Positions 1 through 8,200 of a stretch of 27,500 nucleotides of DNA are shown here, in pieces; the stretch's first letter is position 1, and every line of letters begins with the position of its first letter. The position numbers and the translations under genes were made by a program. The stretch spans positions 1-27,500 of the forward strand of contig JAHBMJ010001381.1 of the NCBI GenBank assembly GCA_018398765.1, in the 5' to 3' direction. The DNA is from Chromera velia. Lineage: Eukaryota > Sar > Chromeraceae. The notes under the pieces are model-generated. The model saw nothing but the letters and a program-made list of their open reading frames with translations, searched no databases and was not told the DNA's origin.

Positions 1-330
1 GCTCCCATACCCCCCCTTAATACCTAATACCTAATACACGGGTTCGGATCCACAGAATTTCAAGTTTGAATTTCTGTTGAGCCATGTTAATTGTGTGCAG
101 CCTGCTAAGCGGAATTCAGAGTGGGGCGTTGTGTGAAAGTGCACGAACCACAAGACGAAGGCCTCTGCACTTCACTTCTTGTTAATTGCACTGCAGTAGA
201 CCAGTGTCCTCGCTTGACCGTGAGTCTTGTCAAGATAGATCGAACAACAGGTCGTTTCCTTCACGGACACAGTCTTCTCAGCTCTTGTCCCTTCAAGGAG
301 TTACCAGTCATTCATCCTTCTTCTGCCACG

Positions 331-1539
331 ATGCACAAGTTTGTTGACCTGCAACTTCCCAAGAGCAAAAAGTCTCCGGGCTTCTTCTGCCCGCAAAAGC
401 ACGTGGAAGCCCCCTGGCACGCCCAGTTAGAGCGTGTTGTGGATACCACCCTTGCGAATCCTTCCTCGAGGAATCAATACACCATTGATGAGCTCATGAA
501 GGGCGCCACTCAGCCTCCGAGCACTCAGCGCCGCACGTTTGCGGTTGGCACGACCGAGCAGGTGTTCTGTGGTGGCAACACGGGGCTGTTCGGGACCGTC
601 TACCACGCGTGGGCGAACCACTGGAACCTGCGGACGTCCCCGGATGACTGGTGGCTGGCCATCGAGACTGCAGTCGCCAAGGCTGTGGACGAGCACGCAG
701 AGCACGAGAAGGTGCGAGAGCTGTTTGTGCAGGGCAAGAAAGAGAAGACGGAGATTCGCGTTGACTGCGACTCCTTCTCGATTTACGACACAGACTACAC
801 CTACCTCTTCAACGGGTTCCAGAAGGGCCTCCGACAGAACATCGCGGTTCCTGAGTACGCAGACGCGATGAGCGCTGACTTCTCCACCACCACCCCGACC
901 CAACGCATAGGGTCACAGATCGCCCTGATGAAGTCGGTACAGAAGTACTTCGACTATACTATGGGCATTTGCGGTTGTGGTGTGAAGGGCATTGAGATGC
1001 TTGGATCGGAGGCTGATTGGATCCGGTTGGGGCAGAAGCTGGCGCAGTTGCGGAAGCTCCTGGCCCCACTGGAGCCGGTGCTGCGGCTGGAGTCCCGCTT
1101 TGACTTCGCCGAGTACGTCTTCATGGGTCTCCTGAACACCTATCGGCAGGAACCTGCGGCTGCTGAGTGGTGGTCCCAGGTTTTGTACGACGACAAGGAG
1201 GTTGAGTACGGGCCTTCTGGGATGAGCATGGGCCACGTGGAGGCCTACAACGGCTGGCTGGTTCGGTTCACGACGGGACGGGAGAAGGTGAAGGCCTCGA
1301 AGCTGGCCGCTGGGGAGTATGACAAGAGTCTGTCGTGCGTCAGCTCTGTGCCTATGAAGATCGTGGATGAGGTGTACAAGAGACAGGACAACGCGACCAT
1401 GGTGGGGGGGATGTTGGGCTTCACCGTGACCAAGAGCGAGGCTAACGGGGTGGCGACGCTGCAACCGTCCCACGGTTGGTCCATGCTTCTTCTGACTGCC
1501 GACTCGTGCCTGAGGAAGCCCCCTGCGACTGGGGCATAA
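331..1539 (+). CDS. DUF4419 domain protein, single exon
   Basis: A 402-residue intronless reading frame. The ATG at 331 lies in a good context (CCACGATGC). The frame is open back to a GTG at 121, so an upstream exon or non-ATG extension cannot be excluded. The protein matches my memory of the DUF4419 family (Pfam PF14388), found in fungi, oomycetes and protists. Family-like blocks in order: a Trp-rich segment with PDDWWLAIETAV, then VRELFVQGKKE, LRQNIAVPEYADAMSADFST, a hydrophobic block with YFDYTMGICGCGVKGIEMLG, an EADWIRLGQKL helix, and a C-terminal GWLVRF. The C-terminus is low in similarity and may be species-specific. No signal peptide or membrane span is seen. Molecular function is unknown for the family. 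The gene stands alone: the next gene is on the opposite strand 2.3 kb away. Confidence 0.85.
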   Translation: MHKFVDLQLPKSKKSPGFFCPQKHVEAPWHAQLERVVDTTLANPSSRNQYTIDELMKGATQPPSTQRRTFAVGTTEQVFCGGNTGLFGTVYHAWANHWNLRTSPDDWWLAIETAVAKAVDEHAEHEKVRELFVQGKKEKTEIRVDCDSFSIYDTDYTYLFNGFQKGLRQNIAVPEYADAMSADFSTTTPTQRIGSQIALMKSVQKYFDYTMGICGCGVKGIEMLGSEADWIRLGQKLAQLRKLLAPLEPVLRLESRFDFAEYVFMGLLNTYRQEPAAAEWWSQVLYDDKEVEYGPSGMSMGHVEAYNGWLVRFTTGREKVKASKLAAGEYDKSLSCVSSVPMKIVDEVYKRQDNATMVGGMLGFTVTKSEANGVATLQPSHGWSMLLLTADSCLRKPPATGA

Positions 1540-1924
1540 AGAAAGCCGGGGGCATAATTTGAGATTGCATGGGGCGGGTGAACAGAGGCAGCAGGCTGTT
1601 TAGGCTGCATGAGCTGTGGAAAACTTCCGTGGAAGGATAATATTGGCATGATTAAGACTGCCACACAACCAGAAGCGATGGTGAGTGGCAGCGGGTTGCT
1701 ACAGCATCCTGTAGGTATTTGTCAGCCGGTAATCTCCCAAGGCCTTGGTGCGCGGTTGCATGTGAAAGTCACAGAGAGGGGCAGAATGTGAGAGACAGAG
1801 AAACAGCTAGTGTGAGGTATGGAAGAATGAGAGCAGGGAGCCAAGCAGTAGAGAAAGTGAAAGAGGGTGTCATGGTACTTCGTGCTTTTGTGTTTGTTTA
1901 AGTGTTCGTTCGCGCGTCCCTTCG
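1540..1924. other. Spacer downstream of the DUF4419 gene
   Basis: No convincing coding signal. It presumably holds the 3' UTR of the DUF4419 gene, although no AATAAA-type signal is evident. The stretch 1785-1870 is purine-rich on the plus strand (GA/AG runs), in contrast to the pyrimidine-rich repeats that follow. Confidence 0.5.
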
Positions 1925-2460
1925 TTGATTGATCGATCCACTCGTTTTTTCATCCAGTCTTTCTTTCATTCATTCATTCATTCATTCATTCATTCATTCA
2001 TTCATTCATTCTTGATTTCCTTTCTTTCCTTCAGCTATTTTTCCTTCGTTTTTCTTGGTTCGTTCGTTCCTTCATTTCATTCATTCATTCATTCATTCAT
2101 TCATTTATTCATTCATTCTTGTTTTCCTTTCTTCCCTTCCGCCTTTTGTCCTTCTTTCCTTCGTCTTTCTTTCTTCGTTCGTTCGTTCCCTCGTTCCTTT
2201 TTTTCTTTCATTCATTCGGTCATTCTTATTTTCCTTTCTTTCCTTCCGCCTTTTGTCCTTCTTTCCTTCGTCTTTCTTCGATGGTTCGTTCGTTCGTTCG
2301 TTCGTTCGTTCGTTCGTTCGTCCGTTCGTTCTTTCTTTCTTTCTTTCTTTCTTTTCTTTCTTTCTTTCTTTCTTTCTTTCTTTCATTTATTCTTTCTTTT
2401 CCGCTTGGTTGGTTGCTTTCTGATCTAAGCCTTGCCTGCTTGCTTGCTTGCTTCATTCTT
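1925..2460. repeat. Compound pyrimidine microsatellite (TTCN family)
   Basis: Consecutive tetranucleotide arrays: (TTCA)n at about 1965-2010 and 2073-2118, (TTCG)n at about 2285-2330, (TTTC)n at about 2330-2390 and (TTGC)n near 2437-2452. Degenerate TTCCTTT/CTTTCGTCC stretches lie between them, and one block of about 45 bases (TTTTCCTTTCTTCCC..TTTCCTTCG) recurs near 2125 and 2230. Long frames on both strands here, rich in F/S/H/L or K/E/R/N, are artefacts of the repeat. Confidence 0.95.
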
Positions 2461-2965
2461 TGCTTTCTTATTTGTGTGTTTTGCAATTTGCTGCAACGTT
2501 GCGAATGCTGGCGGCAAAGAAAGCTCGCTTTTCTTGCTGGCCACTTCCCCGCACGTGTATGTTCACCCTGTAATTTTCTAAGTGTTCTCTGTCCGGTGAA
2601 GTGTTGTCGCGTGACTGCTGTACGCGTGTAGCTTTATAGAAACAGGGCCACAATATGAAATTTAATAATAATGAAAAGAACCAAGGATCGAGAGAGTAGA
2701 TTATGCCCATTAGGAGCCCATTATGCGTTGCATACAGACTATATGATACAGTATGCTTTAGAGTATGCTACCGAGTCCGGTGCGTCTCGGGCAGGCTCCT
2801 GGGTATTATATCGTATAATAGTAGGCTGAGATCGAGGATTGGTAACTTCAACACCTTCTTTTACTGTTGTGTAAGTTTTACATGGTATGAAGTAGTATGA
2901 GGCTTCTAGCTCAGCAAGTTTTAGAGTATCAAATGATTCTATTGATGTTTGTGACTTAAGTTTAT
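2461..2965. other. Intergenic DNA, no gene seen
   Basis: Mixed composition, becoming AT-rich towards 2640-2960. Only short frames without domain-like content. The last 8 bases (2958-2965, AAGTTTAT) form the left target-site duplicate of the following MITE. Confidence 0.5.
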
Positions 2966-3170
2966 CTAGGCTCCCCATACGTAAAAAAATAAAAAAGTTA
3001 ATTGCTCAAAATCGCTTTTACTTTTTATTTTTTTTTATATTTTTTTGAAGCAGACACTTCAACTTTGAAGCCTAAAGCTCAGTTGACGCATAAAAATAAA
3101 AAATAAAAAAAACTAATTCAAGTTTTGGCCCACATTTATTTATTTATTTTTTTACGTATGGGGAGCCTAG
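2966..3170. mobile_element. Non-autonomous DNA transposon (hAT-like MITE), intact ends
   Basis: A 205-bp AT-rich, non-coding element. The first 28 bases (beginning CTAGGCTCCCCATACGT) and the last 28 bases (3143-3170, ending ACGTATGGGGAGCCTAG) are perfect reverse complements. It is flanked by a perfect 8-bp direct duplication, AAGTTTAT, at 2958-2965 and 3171-3178. An 8-bp duplication is the hallmark of hAT-superfamily insertion, and small size without coding capacity fits a MITE. The exact ends and duplication suggest a fairly recent insertion. The parent transposase is not in the window, so the superfamily is inferred from duplication length only. Confidence 0.9.
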
Positions 3171-3840
3171 AAGTTTATCATAGAGATGATTGAATCTGCT
3201 TGTTATCGGTCAATGAAAGTTCTTTGTACTGAGCCTTTCAGTCAGTGTTTCAACAACGATGACGGCCGGGGCAGTCCTGGCGGGCCGGGAAGGTTTCGGC
3301 CGATGCTTCCCGTCTAGGTGAAGCAAATCCTAAACGGTATAACCCGATATAACCCGACCTCCGACGGTGGTCCACGGGCATGCAAAACCCGGAACATCAA
3401 TGCTATACTATATTTCGTCTAGCCTAGCGTCTAGCGTAGCCTAGAGCACAGCTTGTAAGCTGGCTGAAGCCTCGATTACTTGCATGCTAGCAGTAGTTAG
3501 CAGCCATAAACATGCAATTCAAGATGAAAAGGGGTAACTAGACTGCTTGTCGGGCAACTAGTGATGACCTAAGAAATCTGCGATAAACGTCCCTACCTAG
3601 CATCCATACGGTCTGGGAAAAAATTCGTGATATCATTCGTCAATTACTTAGCGAACTCGATATCATATCCTATCTTTATTGTACCTATGATCGACTGAGA
3701 CTAAACAATGCCCACTAGAAATAAAAAGCCGAGACACAAGTGAAATTACAAGCGAAACTGATACTGCGGCTGCGCGGAGCATTTCGACATATCAGAGTCT
3801 CATTCAGCGTCGGTCATCGCCTATAAGATGGGCCAGACAG
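3171..3840. other. Intergenic DNA with a short GC-rich patch
   Basis: No gene seen. A GC-rich patch at about 3257-3320 sits in otherwise mixed DNA. A stretch at about 3330-3400 carries a repeated ATAACCCGA motif. Near 3417-3450 is a small cluster of CTAGCCTAGCGT-like repeats. The 3' end of the minus-strand NTPase-nuclease gene lies at 3841, so its 3' UTR should fall here. Confidence 0.5.
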
Positions 3841-5200
3841 TCAACTAGACCTATGAAACCAGTTGAATGGGGCAGCTGATGCCAAACTGTGTCCCAGCAG
3901 CTCGGCAATTTTGTCGTCAGGTGGCACAATCGATGAGTCGTGCTGCGACTGGTATTTCTGCTTACCGCGAAGCCACACTGCATGTTGGACATCGACGGGA
4001 AAGTTCTTCAGGGGAGGATTCTGGTCCCCTTCCTTGCACTGGTAACCCCAGGTCTCGATTTTTTTGAGATCAGGTGTGCAAGAGCCGATGAACAGGTCGT
4101 ATTTCGCAAATCTGGCCTTCACAGGGAGAACCAGAAATCCGATCCGCCCACGAAAAGTGTTCGGGCCGTTCTGTACTCGTTTCTTCATCTCCTCCCTCAA
4201 TTCCTCTTTACTGAACGTTTCACCATACAGACGGATCACACCCCCGAAGCTCTGCAGATTGCTAGGCGCCAGGTTCTTGATGTCAGGGCATGGCTGCAGG
4301 CGGCTCCACGGCACCCCGACCGAAAGGCCTAGGAGACGGAGTCCCAGTGCCGCAGCAATCACGGCCTCCCAAGCCTTTCCATCGCCCTCATTTGCAGACC
4401 TCAAGCGATCCAAGGCCAGTGCCAATTCATGCACGTCAGCATCGTTCACCCCTGCTCCTTCGCACTGCTTCAGCATCTCTGAAAGGAAAACTGGCGCAAT
4501 GGCGACCGTCTGGTTTCGGTCGACGTCGAAAAATTTTTGCCACCCGAGCAGCGAATCGTCTCTGGGACGTGTTCCCTCCCGGACGATTTGTAAGAGCTCC
4601 TTGAGCCAGGACTTCCAGCCATCAGCACTTTGAGGTGCCCCTTCGGCATCTCTAACAAACCTGGCAGGCTCGGTGTTCTCCACTTTCCGGGAGACAAGGA
4701 GACCAGGGGAGCGGCCGAAGTACGCCACCTCAGCTCGTGTCGTGGCCCCTACGGCTTCTGCGTCCTCCCATCGCTCCAGCAGGGGCAGAGGGTGAACGCT
4801 CACTTGTCGTTCCGCGCCTGTACCCGAGAGGAGCTGCTCTACACGTGCAATTTCCACAGATGTGGTGAAGATGTGCGTGCTGAAGACGTAGAGTCGGCCT
4901 GCCGGCAGCGTAAACTCATTCTTCAGGAAAGCATAGAAGTGCTCGACACCACTACGGTAGACTTCCTCGTCGCGCTTCTTCAACTGGGCAGCCAGATCGA
5001 AGACCGCGTTCAGCTCGTCAAGAAGCAGCAGACAGGGTTTCTCGGAGAGATGCTTCTCTAAGAGCCCTCTGGGAACGTTGTGCTGCAACCGCCAAGAAGC
5101 GAACTTTTTTCCCTGTTTCTGCTCCGGCTTGAGCAATGCCCAAGTGATCCGCGTCAAAAGGCAATCCAACAGCGTGGTTGCACCTCCCTTCCTTTCACTT
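3841..5200 (-). CDS. 3' exon: NTPase Walker B half and C-terminal nuclease domain (frame-broken upstream)
   Basis: A 442-codon open segment counted from codon 5169, continuing the NTPase begun at 5539-5154 but in another frame. Visible motifs: an LLTRITWALL helix just after the break; Walker B with PCLLLLDELNAV at residues 45-56 (acidic pair at 51-52); and sensor-like GRLYVFSTHIFTT at about 92-104. This NTPase signature (DE-LNA plus FSTH) is typical of Crinkler/RHS-type P-loop proteins. The C-terminal third looks like a restriction-endonuclease fold: a helix with E268 in GKAWEAVIAAALGLRLL, then D358 in AKYDLFIGS, and Q377-C-K379 in GYQCKEG, a plausible E...D...QxK active site. The family and active-site assignment is from memory and motif reading. 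No introns are evident in this segment. Confidence 0.75.
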
Positions 5201-8200
5201 CCTCTTTCTCTTCTGGTGATATCTCCGTCCCATCTTTCCCGTTGAAAGAGACGAAAATGGCGCTCTCAAACTTCCTGGCTAGCTCTTTTAGGGCCCGCGT
5301 CTTTCCGCCGCGACTGAAACGGACAATTGCTACCGGCATCGCCATTCCCTGAGTCTCTGGCTTCACCTTCTCTCGCTCGATGTCCTCATACGCCTGTAGC
5401 AGCCATTCTGTGGGCACAAATGGCGTATCGTCAATATCCAAGAGCGTTGGTTTGATCCTGCTGTCGTTGATGGGCAAGAGCGCGTCAGCCTCCACCTCCA
5501 AAGCCGGCGAGTCTAGTCGTCTCCTCTTTGCCAATCTGTCTGCATGCACACATAGACAGACACCACTCAGGCACACGCGACCGCAAGGCGGAGGGCCAGA
5601 CCTCGTCCTGAACCACGGACGCACGTGAATCCGACCATGAAGCTTAGCGGAACGACGCGATAGATCCACGCACGAGCACGGACATGCGCAAACCCGAGAG
5701 GACGAACGGCCAGACGTCTTGACGCAGGCACATACGCACTTCTCTCACGGCACGCATGCACGCTGCCTGACGGTTCCGTCCCACCACCGCACAGCCTTAA
5801 TCTAGAAAAAATACAGAAAAAATACAGAAAAAAAACCGCATGCACGCTGCCTGACGGTTCCGTCCCACCACCGCACAGCCGGACACGATCACACACAGCA
5901 CGCGTCTACAGAAATGGAGAAGTCGAATGTATCATGGAGAATTTCTACTTCGAACTGGGTAGGACTCATAGCTCGAGACCCTTCCCGCCTGACTTCACGC
6001 ACGGCGTTTCCGCGGCCATCCATACAGCACGCACGTGCACTTCAATCTGGAGATGCAGTCCCAGCCAGACGACACACGCCACTTCAATCTAAAGGAATGG
6101 AGATCTCGAATGTATGATGGAGAAATTTTCGCTTGGCCGCAGTCGATCTTCAGGCACACACGTGAACGAGCACCAGGCACACACGAAGATCCAATCCAAC
6201 CAGCCAGGTGTCGGAAGAGAGAAACCACGGATGCAATCGACGTTCAGCCACCCAGACACACACGAAGATCCAGTCCGACCAGCCAAGCGGATCGCACAGG
6301 GAAATACAGAAAAAATACCAAAAAAATACAGAAAAATACAGAAAAATGCTGGAAGGAGAACTTTTGGGGCGGACAACGTGCACGGGGACTTCAGGGATGA
6401 CTGCCTGCGTTCACTGACCGGAGCTGGCGGAGGCCTGCTGCTGCTTCTCGACGAGAAGGAGGTCCCTCAGCTGCTTCTCCTTCTTCCTCAGCTGCTTCAG
6501 CTCGTCCCTCAGCTGCTTCTTGGACAGGTCGGCATCATGATAAGCTTCGGTTCGATGTTCGTTCCGGGCAACGGCCCTCAAATTCTTCTCCACCTTCTGG
6601 ATCTCCCCCTTCACCTCCTCGATCTCTCTCTCGACCTTCCCGATGCTCTCCTCCACTGTTCCGCTGCCAAGTGCCGCCTTCACCTGCGGGCTCTCCGGCT
6701 TCTCCGTCGCGATCTCCCCCCTCATCCCGTCAACCTCAGTCTGTCCGCTCTGTGCACCCGCCAAGAACAGCTTTTCGACGGGCCAGGCTTGGACTCCGTT
6801 CCACTCCCCTTCCCCATCCCGTCAGTAATCCCCCCACTCCCCTCCTGGGCCAGTGACGCCGTGAACCTGGCAGCCCTTCGCGTGGGAAAGATTGACGGGT
6901 AAGCAACATTTGGCCCAGGTGTCAAAGGCTTGTAGAGAAAGCCGCCGACACTCCGCAAGAGAACGCACAGCACCAAGAAGAGAGCCAGCCTCGTCCCTCT
7001 CTGGTCCACCGTGCGACCAGGCCCGGCAGCGGCCGCACCGTTCCCATTGTACGCATGAGCGAGCCGGTTCTTCGTCTTCTTCGACAGCGCCCGCTCTGCA
7101 CCACGCAGGCAGTCAGCAATGACGGGATGCAGGCAAAATGGGGAGGGAGACAAGCAGGAGAGGTAGAGAGCCGGAAAGTGGCCAACAAAACGCGAGGACC
7201 TACTGCCGAGGATCGATCAGACCGCGGACGCAAACTGACTCTTGCATGAAGTCTGAACGGCTGCCGACCAACGGACGGAAATGTACCGACCTGCGGCAAC
7301 GCCGGGGTCCGCTCCACCGTGGCGCTCCTCAAACGGCTCGCCCCGCACACCGTCGCAGAAGTGCTGCACAGAGAAGAAAGAAGCTCAGCGTGCAAGGCAA
7401 GAGCGCAGGCCGGACGCAGCAGAGACAAGAGGAGGAAGTCGCCGACTCACCGTGGTCTGGAGCTCCGATGCCAGGTTCGCGGCACAGCCATCACGCCCAC
7501 CCAGAAGCTGCTCGAGACCTGCAAGCAGGTAAAACAAGAGACGGTCAAAGAGCCAGAAAGGTTCTCGACAGGCAAGCGGAAATGAGACTAGAGAATGGGT
7601 GCAGGGAGGCTCGACTCGTCTCCGATACGACGCGCCCCCCCCGAACAGCCCTCGGCCAGGACCGCCACCTCCAGGACGGCCATGAGCTCCCCTGGGGCTC
7701 CCGACAACTGCAGGAAAAAAGGGCAGAATTGAACTCACGGAGACAGCCAGAAAGAACGAAAACAGACGGAGAGAGGCGGGGCGAAAACGAGCGGAGACCT
7801 ACAGAGGGGGAAAAGCACAGAAGAGCAGGACCCGATACAAGAGAACTGTGCGATTGGAAGCTGAAGAATCCTGCTGTGCTCTCTTGCGTTTTCCATCGCG
7901 GGTCTGCTCGGCCAGACTGCCAAAGCTAAAGGGCCTGGGTGTACTCTACGTCTTTTTTCCCCCGTTTCTTCGGCCAGACTGAAAAAAGCCAACTGAAGGA
8001 AGAAAACGGACCTGCCGACGTACTGTCGTCCTGTTGGAGGGAAACCCGCACCCTCACGCGCTCCTTGGACTCCGACTGTCCGCCCCGCAGGTGCACCAAG
8101 CCGCCTGAGCGAGACGGGGCAGACGCAGAAAACACAAGAATCCTTGCGAGCTTCGATTCCTCGCAGGAGAAAGAAAAACCGAGAAAAGCGGAACAACATT

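Larger units (their letters stand above)
5540..6419 (-). other. Repeat-rich intron between coiled-coil and NTPase exons
   Basis: An inferred intron of 880 bases between a GTCAGT donor (6419-6418, minus strand) and the GCATGCAG acceptor at 5541-5540. It is filled with diverged direct repeats, listed separately: a 44-bp exact repeat, A-rich TACAG repeats, and two further duplicated blocks. I see no conserved coding segment inside, although a small exon cannot be excluded. Confidence 0.5.

Noticed and set aside
30..60. tRNA T-arm-like GGTTCGGATCC near the window start
   Set aside because: No acceptor stem, D-arm or anticodon arm can be drawn around it.
427..1664. Minus-strand frames opposite the DUF4419 gene
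   Set aside because: They are shadows of a well-conserved plus-strand domain, with no domain content of their own.
1925..2486. Long overlapping frames on both strands rich in F/S/H/L or K/E/R/N
   Set aside because: They are translations of tetranucleotide microsatellites, open in several frames at once, with no codon-level protein signal.
5753..5880. CRISPR-like direct repeat pair
   Set aside because: There are only two exact copies with one low-complexity spacer, in eukaryotic intron context.
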